Below are positions 25,425 through 34,406 of a stretch of 64,000 nt of DNA, in pieces. Each line of letters opens with the position of its first letter. Position 1 is the stretch's first letter. The position numbers and the translations under genes were made by a program. The DNA comes from RBG-16-49-21 sp040768125 (GTDB taxonomy: Bacteria > Spirochaetota > UBA4802 > UBA5550). Location of the stretch: NCBI GenBank assembly GCA_040768125.1, contig JAXGNG010000007.1:130830-194829 (forward strand), given 5' to 3'. The notes under the pieces were generated by a model. The model made no database searches and was not told the DNA's origin. It saw nothing but the letters and a program-made list of their open reading frames with translations.

Positions 25425-26093
25425 ATGAAGGAATCCGCCCCCGCCCTTGTCATTGTCGATATGCAGAATTATTACCTGAGGCCGGATTCACCCTACGCGC
25501 GCTATTTTAATTTCTTCAAGGCAGGGTGTCTTGATTACATCCGCAACCGCTGCAGCGCGACGGTCGTGCCGAACATACGTCTCCTGCTGGAACACTTCCG
25601 CGGGGCCTCCCTTCCCGTCGTGTATCTTCGACTCTGCGGCACGAAGCCCGACCGTTCCGACCTTCACCCCTTTTTCGAAGAAACCTACCGAAAGGGGCTC
25701 CTCGCGGGATTCGACGGCGTCTATCCCCTGGCGCAGGACCCCATGGCGAAGGTCATCGCCGAGCTTTCGCCGATGCGGGGCGAAACCGTCATCGATAAGA
25801 CGACCTTCAGTCCCTTCACCGCCACCGGTCTGGACGCGCTCCTCCGCGGCATGGGGGTCTCCGAACTGGTGTTCACGGGGCTTGCCACGAGCCAGTGCGT
25901 CGAAACAACGGCACGGGACGCATCGGATCGCGGTTACGGGGTGGTCCACATCGAGGACGCCCAGGCGGATTACGACGAGATGGTCCACGCCTATTCCCTC
26001 ATCGCCTCCCAGGGCGTGTGCGGCGGGCTGGTCACCGCGGCGTCGAATTATATTTCGGGGGATATTTTCAGCGGTACACCCGGAATCGGATAA
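25425..26093 (+). CDS. Isochorismatase-like cysteine hydrolase
   Basis: The 222 residues have the cysteine-hydrolase triad: Asp in LVIVDMQN (residue 12), Lys in VIDKTTFSPF (near 125), and the nucleophile Cys in FTGLATSQCVETTARDASDRGY (near 155). Relatives act on amides such as nicotinamide, N-carbamoyl compounds or isochorismate. The substrate is not given by context. It overlaps the anti-sigma gene by 26 bp at the 3' end (convergent). It lies 21 bp after the HAMP gene on the same strand. Confidence 0.9.
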   Translation: MKESAPALVIVDMQNYYLRPDSPYARYFNFFKAGCLDYIRNRCSATVVPNIRLLLEHFRGASLPVVYLRLCGTKPDRSDLHPFFEETYRKGLLAGFDGVYPLAQDPMAKVIAELSPMRGETVIDKTTFSPFTATGLDALLRGMGVSELVFTGLATSQCVETTARDASDRGYGVVHIEDAQADYDEMVHAYSLIASQGVCGGLVTAASNYISGDIFSGTPGIG

Positions 26094-26730
26094 GCCGCTC
26101 GGGGGGGCCGTAGTCATGGAGCGGGGCCCAGACCCTTCCCGTCTGGCCTTCACCGAGGCCCACCTCCTCGACGGCGTTGCCCCAGTGCTCTCCCATGGCG
26201 GGGTCGGCATCCCCGGCGGGCATGTACGCCACGCGGCGTTGCCCGAGGCCGCGCCGCATATCCTCGAATGAAGCCGCCGGCACGGTACCCTCCACGTATT
26301 CCCCGGTCACCTGGGATATGGAGGCGTTGTGTTTCCTGATGATATCAAGAACCCGCTCGGATTCATGACGCGATCCCCGCGCCGAGCCGTCCCCGATGAA
26401 CGCCACGTCGCGCGTCCCCGTGCCGAAAAGGCCGAAGCCCACGATGATCAGCAGGGAGGCGGCGATGGCGGGAAGGGCGCGCAGGTACTGCTTTGCCCGT
26501 CCTTTCCTTTTTATCCGCTCGAGCGTGCGAGATGAAAAATCAGCGGGAGCGTCGGGCGCCTTCCCCGCCAGGCGGCAGAGCCTCACCGTCTTCTCCAGGC
26601 GGCCGTATTCGAGGGAGCAGAAGGGGCAGGTCCGAATATGGGCGCGCAAGCGTTCACGCTCCCCATCTTCAGCGACAAGGCCGTCGAGAAGATCTGACAT
26701 CATCTCAAAAGGAACATGATTGCCGGTCAT
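26068..26730 (-). CDS. Anti-sigma factor with zinc finger and membrane helix
   Basis: This protein has 220 residues. The N-terminus carries the ZAS motif HIRTCPFC (H-x3-C-x2-C), which binds ECF sigma factors. A membrane helix is at about 90-108 (ALPAIAASLLIIVGFGLFG), followed by a periplasmic domain of ~110 residues. The gene starts inside the sigma gene's stop (ATGA overlap at 26727-26730), so the pair is translationally coupled. The periplasmic part shows no domain I can name. Confidence 0.88.
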   Translation of the reverse strand: MTGNHVPFEMMSDLLDGLVAEDGERERLRAHIRTCPFCSLEYGRLEKTVRLCRLAGKAPDAPADFSSRTLERIKRKGRAKQYLRALPAIAASLLIIVGFGLFGTGTRDVAFIGDGSARGSRHESERVLDIIRKHNASISQVTGEYVEGTVPAASFEDMRRGLGQRRVAYMPAGDADPAMGEHWGNAVEEVGLGEGQTGRVWAPLHDYGPPERLIRFRVYR

Positions 26731-27305
26731 AGCAAACCTCGTTCGAGAAGTCTGTTCTTGAGATACTCTCGACCCCTGTGGATCCTCACCTTCACGTTGG
26801 ACAGGGAGATATCCAGTATTTCGGCGATCTCGTTATAGGAAAGCCCCTGGATGTCCCGCAAAAGCAGAATTTCACGGTAATCCTCCGGAAGCCGGTCGAT
26901 CTCCTCCCTCACGATCCTGAGGGAGTCATTCATGATGACCTCCTCCTCCGGGTTTTCCCTCAGGTCGGGCAGCTGCAGGTCGTATTCAGTGTCGCCGCGA
27001 GATCCCATGATCGGGACCAGGTTGAAACGGCTGTTTTTTTTCCGGTAATTCTTGCAGTAATTGACCATGATGCTGTAAAACCAGGTCGAGAACTTCGACT
27101 CCCTTCTGAACGAAGCCAGGGCTTCGATCGTCATGATGAATATCTCCTGCGTCACGTCAAGGGCCTCGTCATAATCCTTTATCTGGGAGTATACGTAATT
27201 TAAGGTCCTGTCCCGGTACCTGTCGACGATGGAGGAGAACGCCTCCACATCGCCCGCGAGCACCCTGTCGATCACCTGTATGTCGTCGCTATCTGAGTTG
27301 GACAT
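26727..27305 (-). CDS. ECF-family RNA polymerase sigma factor
   Basis: The 192 residues show sigma region 2 (about 25-95: DRYRDRTLNYVYSQIKDYDEALDVTQEIFI, FSTWFYSIMVNYCKNYRKK) and region 4 (about 130-185: LPEDYREILLLRDIQGLSYNEIAEILDISLSNVKVRIHRG). It is paired with the membrane anti-sigma factor downstream, so release by an envelope signal is expected. No promoter motif for the ECF regulon was identified. Confidence 0.95.
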   Translation of the reverse strand: MSNSDSDDIQVIDRVLAGDVEAFSSIVDRYRDRTLNYVYSQIKDYDEALDVTQEIFIMTIEALASFRRESKFSTWFYSIMVNYCKNYRKKNSRFNLVPIMGSRGDTEYDLQLPDLRENPEEEVIMNDSLRIVREEIDRLPEDYREILLLRDIQGLSYNEIAEILDISLSNVKVRIHRGREYLKNRLLERGLL

Positions 27306-27484
27306 TGATTATCCAGAGGTGTTACGAATTTGTTAAGCGGGGGGAAAAAAACAGCGGATTCATCCCCGCCCCGGGCGTGTCAGCCCAGGCGCCCCCATGG
27401 GCGGGGACTATGATAGACCGGTCGACCTTTCAACGCAAGCGGGAATCGTCCGGGGTCCTGAAAAAGGACGAGGGCGAAGAGTCG

Positions 27485-28699
27485 TCAGCCGGTCACCCTG
27501 ACGAATTTTCTCTTTCCCACCTTGAGTATTCCCCCGGCGGGAAAGGAAATCTCGTGGTCCTCGTCTGTTATCTTTTGCCCGTCGAAGGACACCCCGCCCC
27601 CCCTGATGAGCCGGCGCGCTTCACCGTTGCTGGAGGCGGTCCCCGAAAGCACCATGAGCCTCACGATCCAGGCCTTCCCGCCGCTTTTTTCCTCCTCGGG
27701 CACGCGGAATTCCGGCACCTCGTCCGGTAGCTCCCTGTTCGAAAAGACGCGGACGAACTCTTGGGCCGCCGCCGCGGCGGTTTCCTCGTCGTAGAACTGG
27801 GCGCAAATATTCCGCGCCAGTCCCGCCTTGACGTCCCGGGGATGGAGCGAGCCGTCCCGGATCCCCTCCCGGTACCGTTCTATCTCGGCCCGGGGCACGT
27901 CGGTGACCAGCTCGAAATAGAGGAACATCAGATCGTCGGAAATCGACATCACCTTGCCGAAGATGTCCTTCGGTGCCTCGTTGATGCCGATGTAGTTGTT
28001 CAGGGACTTGCTCATCTTCTGGACGCCGTCCAGGCCCACGAGGAGGGGGACGGTCATGATGACTTGGGGCTCCTGCCCGTACTCGCGCTGGAGATCGCGG
28101 CCCACGAGGAGGTTGAATTTCTGGTCGGTCCCCCCCAGCTCGACGTCCGCTTTCAGGACAACGGAATCGTAACCCTGCACCAGGGGATACATGAATTCAA
28201 GTATGGTGATCGGCACGCCGCTCTTGTACCGCTTGTCGAAATCGTCCCGCTCGAGCATGCGCGCCACGTTATACTTCGCCGTGAGATCCAGGACATCGGA
28301 GAACCCCATGGGGGCGCACCAGTCTGAATTGAAGACGATTTTCGTCTTTTCCCTGTCAAGGACCTTGAATACCTGGCGCTTGTAGGTCTCGGCGTTTTCC
28401 AGGACCTGCTCCCTGGTGAGGGGTTTCCGGGTCGCCGATCGGCCCGAGGGGTCGCCGATCATTCCCGTGAAATCCCCGATCAGGAACACCACGGTATGCC
28501 CCATATCCTGGAAGTGTTTCATCTTGCGGAGGAGCACGGTATGCCCCAGGTGTATGTCCGGCGCCGTGGGATCGAACCCCGCCTTGATAACAAGGGGGCG
28601 GTTCTCCTTTTCCGAGCGCTCCAGCTTTTTCTTGAAATCATCGAGGGGAAGGATCTCCTCCGTCCCCCTGCACAGCAGCTCAACGTCGTTCCGTATCAT
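27485..28699 (-). CDS. tyrS: Tyrosyl-tRNA synthetase
   Basis: Class I synthetase of 404 residues. The HIGH motif reads HLGH (residues 51-54), the KMSKS motif is intact (QKMSKSLNN near 230), and the C-terminal ~65 residues form an S4 RNA-binding domain (SSNGEARRLIRGGGVSF). AGAGGA precedes the ATG. No T-box or other leader riboswitch is seen in the upstream DNA, and the gene stands alone. Confidence 0.97.
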   Translation of the reverse strand: MIRNDVELLCRGTEEILPLDDFKKKLERSEKENRPLVIKAGFDPTAPDIHLGHTVLLRKMKHFQDMGHTVVFLIGDFTGMIGDPSGRSATRKPLTREQVLENAETYKRQVFKVLDREKTKIVFNSDWCAPMGFSDVLDLTAKYNVARMLERDDFDKRYKSGVPITILEFMYPLVQGYDSVVLKADVELGGTDQKFNLLVGRDLQREYGQEPQVIMTVPLLVGLDGVQKMSKSLNNYIGINEAPKDIFGKVMSISDDLMFLYFELVTDVPRAEIERYREGIRDGSLHPRDVKAGLARNICAQFYDEETAAAAAQEFVRVFSNRELPDEVPEFRVPEEEKSGGKAWIVRLMVLSGTASSNGEARRLIRGGGVSFDGQKITDEDHEISFPAGGILKVGKRKFVRVTG

Positions 28700-28746
28700 T
28701 CCTCTGGTCCCCGTGTGTCCTGGATGCGCCGGCCGGGCAGGGCCCC

Positions 28747-29046
28747 TCAGTGCTTTTCGCTCTTCCTCTCGCCATCCCCTTCGGGGATGTCCTCGTCGGT
28801 CATATCGTCCATATCATAATCCGGCCCCATCTCTCTCACGTAATGGAACTGTGCGATTATTCCTATGAGCTCGTTCCGTGAATCCGAGGCCTCTTTCTCG
28901 CTGTCGAACCCGATGACGAGGGGCTCGTTCATCCCGGAAAGATATACCTCGAATCCGAACCTGCCGCTGTCCTCGATGATATTGCCCACGGCGGCCACTT
29001 TCGGGATCACGATGGCGATCCCTCCGTAATCGACTATTGGTAGCAT
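28747..29046 (-). CDS. Hypothetical small acidic-tailed protein
   Basis: With the ATG at 29046, preceded by GGGAG, the product has 99 residues. An earlier ATG at 29064 is possible. The core is a predicted alpha/beta fold (LPIVDYGGIAIVIPKVAAVGNI) and the C-terminus is acidic (DYDMDDMTDEDIPEGDGE). There is no signal peptide or known domain. It lies upstream of tyrS on the same strand and may be co-transcribed. Confidence 0.6.
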   Translation of the reverse strand: MLPIVDYGGIAIVIPKVAAVGNIIEDSGRFGFEVYLSGMNEPLVIGFDSEKEASDSRNELIGIIAQFHYVREMGPDYDMDDMTDEDIPEGDGERKSEKH

Positions 29047-29251
29047 CTCCCACTCCCTGATCATGTATGACTGACACGTTGTTCACATACCCCCGCCACG
29101 TCAAGAGTAAAAAATCCCCCCTTCCCGGCGGGGAACAAGAAATTCTTCTTTACACGGCGCCCGATATGGAAAAAGATACTGACGGGCTCCTGCCCACCGG
29201 CACTATCCCCCCATGGGGACGCGCCGGGATACCGAGATTCCGAGTAACGCC

Positions 29252-30943
29252 ATGGACCCATTATCCTACATCAGAAAGATCCGCCACCGTATAACCTTCA
29301 GGCTCATACTCGCGTTTTTCATCACCACGGGCCTCGGCACGTCGATTTTTTTCGCCTTCAACTACCTGCTCGTCAGGTCCAATCTTAAAAACATGGTCAC
29401 CACGGACCTCCAGGCCTCCGTCCGGAGCGTCCACGACCTGGTGGTGCAGCGTTACTCCGACGAGACGTACCTGCCCCGGCGGGGAGAGCCGGACACGCGC
29501 TTCCGTGACCTGAGGCGCGTCATCAGGAGCCTCACCTTCGGTTCCAGGGGCTACGCCTACGTGGTCAACGACGCTGGGGAGCTGCTCATCCACCCCGACC
29601 GGGAAGGGCAGAACATCTCGGACCGGGACTTCATGCAGGAGATGCTCGCGAGGGAAAGCGGCGTGATTGAATACGACTGGGAGGGGGAGCGAAAGATCGT
29701 CGCCTTCACCCGCTACGAGCCGCTCGGGTGGACCATCGCGGCGGGGGGCTACTACCGCGACTTTGTCGACCGCCCCATGAACGGCATACTCCTCTGGTCC
29801 CTCATCATCATCATCGTCGAGATACCGGTTATTTTCATCGTGCTCTACCGGGTGATCTCCTCCATGCTCGTCACGCCCATCGGGAAGGCCAGGTTCATCG
29901 CCTCCCGCATCGGCGAGGGGGACCTCACCGTGGACGCCTCCGACACCGGCGGGTTGGACGAGATCAGCGTGATGACACGGACCATGGCGGGCATACTCAC
30001 GGCCCAGAGAAACATCATCGCCTCCATGGCCGGCCATATCAGGAAGCTCACGGACTCCTCGGAAAAAATGGCGCGGATCAGCAACCGGATGTCCAAGATG
30101 TCGCAGGACCAGGCCTCGGCCATGGAGGAAACGTCGGCCGCCCTGGAGGAGACCCTCGCGTCCATGGAGCAGATCGCCTCGCGATCGGAGAACCAGTACC
30201 AGAACGTGGACCAGAACGCGGCACGTATGGCGCGCATGTCTTCGGAGGCCGAAAATTCCTACCGCGAGGCCATGCGCGTGGCCGATCTCATCACCGCCAC
30301 GTCGGAGAGCGCCCTCCTGGGCGAGAAGGACCTCAACGTGACGGTGGATGAGATGCGGAAGATCAAGGAAAGCACCTCCAAGATCGCCGAGATCATCAAG
30401 ATCATCTCGGACATTTCCGAACAGGTGAACCTCCTCTCCCTCAACGCCGCCATCGAGGCGGCCCGGGCCGGCGACCAGGGCAAGGGTTTCGCCGTCGTGG
30501 CCGACGAGATATCCAAGCTCGCCGAGGAGACGGCCATGAGCGCGAAGAACATCACCCAGCTGGTCAAGGAGGGAAGCGCCCAGGTCGACTCGGGAACGGG
30601 CATCGTCACCAGGACGGCCCAGGCCTTTCACAGCATCATCGAATCTATCGAATCGGTGCGGGCCATCATCTCGGGGTTCTCCGGAACCCTGAAGCTCCTG
30701 GCTGACACCGCCTCGGAAGCCAGGGGGAAAACGGACGTCATCAAGCAGATATCCAGCGACATTTCGATGTCGACGAAAGAACAGATGACCACGAACAAGG
30801 AGATCTCATCCACGATAGAGAGGGTGAACGCGGACTCGCAGGAGCTGGTGAATTACGCCGATGAAATACTCGCGACCTCACAGGAGATCGGGGAGCTCTC
30901 CGCGGAGATCAGGATGCAGATAGAGAAGTTCAGGATCGAGTAG
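29252..30943 (+). CDS. Methyl-accepting chemotaxis protein with a Cache sensor
   Basis: From the ATG at 29252 (an earlier ATG at 29213 has no ribosome site) the protein has 563 residues. Membrane helices at about 18-40 and 190-212 enclose a single Cache domain (residues 45-185, with RGYAYVVNDAGELLIHPD and GWTIAAGGYY). A HAMP domain follows, then an MA signalling domain whose hairpin tip is VNLLSLNAAIEAARAGDQG. It should sense a small molecule outside the inner membrane and signal through CheA/CheW, none of which is in the window. It is convergent with dnaJ. Confidence 0.93.
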   Translation: MDPLSYIRKIRHRITFRLILAFFITTGLGTSIFFAFNYLLVRSNLKNMVTTDLQASVRSVHDLVVQRYSDETYLPRRGEPDTRFRDLRRVIRSLTFGSRGYAYVVNDAGELLIHPDREGQNISDRDFMQEMLARESGVIEYDWEGERKIVAFTRYEPLGWTIAAGGYYRDFVDRPMNGILLWSLIIIIVEIPVIFIVLYRVISSMLVTPIGKARFIASRIGEGDLTVDASDTGGLDEISVMTRTMAGILTAQRNIIASMAGHIRKLTDSSEKMARISNRMSKMSQDQASAMEETSAALEETLASMEQIASRSENQYQNVDQNAARMARMSSEAENSYREAMRVADLITATSESALLGEKDLNVTVDEMRKIKESTSKIAEIIKIISDISEQVNLLSLNAAIEAARAGDQGKGFAVVADEISKLAEETAMSAKNITQLVKEGSAQVDSGTGIVTRTAQAFHSIIESIESVRAIISGFSGTLKLLADTASEARGKTDVIKQISSDISMSTKEQMTTNKEISSTIERVNADSQELVNYADEILATSQEIGELSAEIRMQIEKFRIE

Positions 30944-30956
30944 CCCGCCCGGGCCC

Positions 30957-32063
30957 TCAGTAGAATTCCCTGCCGCCGTGACCCACATCCTCGCCGTCGA
31001 GGGTGGAAAACTCCTTGAGGAGCTCCTTCTGGCGCGGCGTCAGTTTCTTGGGGACCCTTATGTTGATCTTCACCAGCTGGTCCCCCCTCCCATAGGAGCC
31101 GAGATAGGGAATGCCGTTCCCCTTGAGCCTGAACACCTGGCCGTTCTCAGTGCCCGGGGGTATCTTCATCTTCGCCTTGCTCCCGTTGATCGTGGGGACC
31201 TCGATCTCGCCGCCGAGGCAGGCCATGGGGAAGGACACGTCGATCAGGGATATGATGTCGTTGCCGTGCCGCTCGAAGATGTCATGCTTCTTCACGTGGA
31301 TGACGACATAGAGGTCTCCCCTGGTGCCCCCGTTGGGACCCTGTTCGCCCTCGCCGGTGATCTTCAGCCGGGATCCAGATTCCACGCCCGCGGGAATCTT
31401 CACCGTTATGGTACGCTTGTGGAGCTTGAGCCCGCTGCCCTGGCACGACCCGCACGGCGAGGAGATGATCTTGCCCTCGCCCTTGCACTTGTAGCAGGTC
31501 TGGGTGATCGAGAAAAAGCCCTGGGTCTGGCGGATCTGGCCCGAACCCGAGCAGACGGGGCACACCGCTGGCTTGGTGCCGGCCTTCGAGCCCGTGCCGT
31601 TACAGACGTCGCAGGTCTCGTGCCGCGGCACCTTTATCTGCACTTCCTTGGAGGCGGCTGCCTCCTCGAGGCTTATGGACAGATCATACTGGATATCCGA
31701 ACCGCGGCGGCCGCGCCGGGGCCTTCCCCTGGCGCCGAACCCCGCGCCGAAAAACCCCTCGAAGATCTCTCCGAAATCGAAATCCCCGAATATGTCCGAA
31801 AAATCTGAATAGGCGCCGCGGCCGAAGCCCTCGAAACCCGATACGCCCTCGTGGCCGAACTTGTCGTAGGAGGCCCTCTTCTTCGGGTCCCTCAGCACCT
31901 CGTAGGCTTCGGTCGCCTCCTTAAACTTTTCCTCGGATTCCTTGTTCCCCTTGTTCCTGTCGGGGTGGTACTGCAGGGCCAGTTTCCTGTACGCCTGCTT
32001 GATCTCCTGTTCCGAAGCGTTCCGGGATACGCCGAGCACCTCGTAATAATCTCGTTTTCCCAA
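30957..32063 (-). CDS. dnaJ: Chaperone protein DnaJ
   Basis: The 368 residues carry a J domain (1-70, with HPDRN), a Gly/Phe-rich linker (~75-125), a zinc domain with four CxxCxGxG motifs (CDVCNGTG, CPVCSGSG, CYKCKGEG, CGSCQGSG) and the C-terminal substrate domain. It stimulates DnaK ATPase and delivers clients. It is the last gene of the hrcA-grpE-dnaK-dnaJ cluster but has a strong promoter of its own 66 bp upstream. Confidence 0.98.
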   Translation of the reverse strand: MGKRDYYEVLGVSRNASEQEIKQAYRKLALQYHPDRNKGNKESEEKFKEATEAYEVLRDPKKRASYDKFGHEGVSGFEGFGRGAYSDFSDIFGDFDFGEIFEGFFGAGFGARGRPRRGRRGSDIQYDLSISLEEAAASKEVQIKVPRHETCDVCNGTGSKAGTKPAVCPVCSGSGQIRQTQGFFSITQTCYKCKGEGKIISSPCGSCQGSGLKLHKRTITVKIPAGVESGSRLKITGEGEQGPNGGTRGDLYVVIHVKKHDIFERHGNDIISLIDVSFPMACLGGEIEVPTINGSKAKMKIPPGTENGQVFRLKGNGIPYLGSYGRGDQLVKINIRVPKKLTPRQKELLKEFSTLDGEDVGHGGREFY

Positions 32064-32135
32064 TGGTCCTTTCCTTCCCGTTTACATGCGCATCGCCGTC
32101 GACCCCCGGGTCCTGGTCGCCGGCATAGTTAATAA

Positions 32136-32164
32136 AATATACACAAACGCTATTGACATGTCAA
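32136..32164 (-). promoter_or_regulatory. Sigma-70 promoter of dnaJ inside a palindrome
   Basis: On the minus strand TTGACA (32159-32164), a 17 bp spacer and TATATT (32136-32141) form a near-consensus promoter, about 66 bp before the dnaJ start. The -35 lies inside the perfect palindrome TTGACATGTCAA (32153-32164), a possible operator. Confidence 0.75.
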
Positions 32165-32220
32165 CAACGCGCGTCGTGCCCATGTCCTGGCACTACGGGC
32201 GTTGCCCTGTAATGTGCTAC

Positions 32221-32313
32221 AAAGGCACAGAGACGCAGAGCAATTATTACTTTCGATCACCACCCCGACTCAACCTTCGGCAATTTCCCGGTGACACTGC
32301 GTCTCCGTGGCAT
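32221..32313. repeat. Imperfect inverted repeat between dnaK and dnaJ
   Basis: AAAGGCACAGAGACGCAGAG (32221-32240) and, inverted, CACTGCGTCTCCGTGGCAT (32295-32313) could pair over about 15 bp. The motif resembles dispersed repeats seen in other genomes. It lies just downstream of the dnaK stop (32386, minus strand), where it could slow or end transcription before dnaJ. Confidence 0.55.
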
Positions 32314-32385
32314 ATGGTCACCTTTACTTTCGATTCAGCCCCTGTAACCACCCTTTCGCCGATTCGTACGCGCTTCTCCGCCTGC

Positions 32386-34332
32386 CTATTTCTTATCGTC
32401 GTCCACGACCTCGTAATCCGCGTCATATACCTTTTCTCCCCCGCCGGCGCTCTCCTCTCCCCCGGAGGCGGCTTCCCCCTGCTCCGGTCCCGGCTGGGGC
32501 TGGGGACCTCCACCGCTCTGCTGGGCCTGCTGTGCCTGCTGGTACATCCGCTCGGCGAACTTGTGGGACGCCTGCTCAACCCTGGTCCTCGCTTCCCGTA
32601 TGGCGTTCACATCGTCCGATTCCATGGCCTTCTTGAGAGCGGCGATCTCAGACTCTATTGCCCCCTTCTCCGATTCCTCGACCTTGTCCGCGTTCTCCCG
32701 CAGCAGCTTCTCCAGTGAATAGATGAGGGTGTCCGCCTCGTTCCGCGCCTCGATGACCTCCCTGGTACGCTTGTCCTCGGCTGAATGCTCCTCGGCGTCC
32801 CGCACCATCTTCTTGATCTCGTCCTCGCTGAGGCCGCTGGATGATTCTATCCGTATCTTCTGCTCCTTCCCGGTCCCCAGGTCCTTCGCGGAAACGTGCA
32901 CGATGCCGTTGGCGTCGATGTCGAAGGTAACCTCGATCTGGGGAATGCCGCGGGGCGCCGGCGGGATGCCCACCAGGTCAAAACGCCCGAGGGTCCGGTT
33001 CTGCGCCGCGAGCTCCCGCTCGCCCTGGAGCACGTGGATCGAAACCGCCGGCTGGTTGTCCGACGCAGTCGAAAATATCTGGCTTTTCTTCGTGGGTATG
33101 GTGGTGTTCCGCTCGATCAGCCTCGTCATGACCCCGCCCAGGGTCTCGATGCCGAGGGAAAGGGGCGTCACGTCCAGGAGAAGGACGTCGTGGACGTCGC
33201 CGGAGAGAACTCCGCCCTGGATCGCCGCGCCCACGGCGACCACCTCGTCGGGATTGACCCCCCTGTGGGGCTCCTTCCCGAAGATCCGCTTCACCAGCTC
33301 CTGCACCGCCGGCATCCTCGTCGATCCGCCCACGAGGATGACCTCGTCGATATCACCCGGGGTGAGCCCGGCGTCCTCCAGGGCGCTCAGGCAGGGCGCC
33401 TTCGTGGACTCCACGAGGTCCTCGATCAGCTGCTCCAGCTTCGAGCGGCTCAGGTTCATCACCAGGTGCTTGGCCCCGGACTGGTCCGCCGTGAGGAAGG
33501 GGATGTTGATCTCCGTCTGCATTTTGCTCGACAGCTCTATCTTGGCCTTTTCGGCGCCCTCCTTGAGACGCTGGAGGGCCATCTTGTCGCCCGAGACGTC
33601 GATGCCGGTCTGCTTCTTGAATTCCTGGATCAGCCATTCCATCACGCGCTGGTCGAAATCATCCCCCCCCAGGTGCGTGTTGCCGTTGGTCGACTTGACC
33701 TCGAACACGCCGTCGCCAAGCTCCAGGATGGATATGTCGAAGGTGCCTCCCCCCAGGTCGTAGACCGCTATCTTTTCGTTGTGCTTCGCCTTGTCAAGGC
33801 CGTAGGCCAGGGCCGCCGCCGTGGGCTCGTTGATGATCCGCTCCACCTCGAGGCCGGCGATGCGCCCCGCGTCCTTGGTCGCCTGGCGCTGGGCGTCGTT
33901 GAAATAGGCGGGAACCGTGATGACCGCGCGGCTCACCTTCTCGCCGAGATAATCCTCCGCCGTCTGCTTCATCTTCTGCAGCACCCGGGCCGATATCTCC
34001 TGGGGCGTGAATTCCCCCGCCACGGTGCTCACCCGCACGCCGTCGTGCCCGTCGTCGCTCACCTTGAAGGGCACCATCTTTATTTCACTGGCGATCTCGT
34101 TGAAACGCCGCCCCATGAATCTCTTGACGGAGCGTATGGTGTTCTCCGGGTTGGTGATGATCTGGTTCTTCGCGACCTGGCCGACGAGCCTCTCGCCCTT
34201 GTCGGTAAACGCCACGATCGAGGGCGTGGTGCGCTGTCCCTCGGAGTTCTGGATGACAACGGGCTCGCCGCCCACCATCACCGCCACGCAGGAGTTTGTG
34301 GTGCCCAGGTCTATTCCGATTATTTTACTCAT
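32386..34332 (-). CDS. dnaK: Chaperone protein DnaK (Hsp70)
   Basis: The 648 residues are the standard length. The ATPase domain shows IGIDLGTTNSCVAV (residues 4-17), DLGGGTFDISI and GGSTRMPAVQ. The substrate domain and helical lid follow, ending in a Gln/Gly-rich tail and the acidic DDDKK. AGGAG is upstream of the ATG. It is 74 bp downstream of grpE in the CIRCE-controlled cluster. A long open frame on the opposite strand is a known artefact of dnaK codon usage. Confidence 0.99.
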   Translation of the reverse strand: MSKIIGIDLGTTNSCVAVMVGGEPVVIQNSEGQRTTPSIVAFTDKGERLVGQVAKNQIITNPENTIRSVKRFMGRRFNEIASEIKMVPFKVSDDGHDGVRVSTVAGEFTPQEISARVLQKMKQTAEDYLGEKVSRAVITVPAYFNDAQRQATKDAGRIAGLEVERIINEPTAAALAYGLDKAKHNEKIAVYDLGGGTFDISILELGDGVFEVKSTNGNTHLGGDDFDQRVMEWLIQEFKKQTGIDVSGDKMALQRLKEGAEKAKIELSSKMQTEINIPFLTADQSGAKHLVMNLSRSKLEQLIEDLVESTKAPCLSALEDAGLTPGDIDEVILVGGSTRMPAVQELVKRIFGKEPHRGVNPDEVVAVGAAIQGGVLSGDVHDVLLLDVTPLSLGIETLGGVMTRLIERNTTIPTKKSQIFSTASDNQPAVSIHVLQGERELAAQNRTLGRFDLVGIPPAPRGIPQIEVTFDIDANGIVHVSAKDLGTGKEQKIRIESSSGLSEDEIKKMVRDAEEHSAEDKRTREVIEARNEADTLIYSLEKLLRENADKVEESEKGAIESEIAALKKAMESDDVNAIREARTRVEQASHKFAERMYQQAQQAQQSGGGPQPQPGPEQGEAASGGEESAGGGEKVYDADYEVVDDDKK

Positions 34333-34406
34333 GTCTCTTCTCCTTGAGCCAAAGATTTAATGATATCATGCATTAAAGCGGGGTCGGGCAGGACCCGCGT
34401 CCCCGC

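Noticed and set aside
27360..27420. A GC-rich inverted repeat (CCCCGCCC and GGGCGGGG) before the sigma gene
   Set aside because: The loop is long and there is no T-run, and chance pairing is likely in GC-rich DNA.
32896..34347. A 483-codon plus-strand frame opposite dnaK
   Set aside because: Antisense frames over dnaK are a known composition artefact; no ribosome site and no independent homology is visible.
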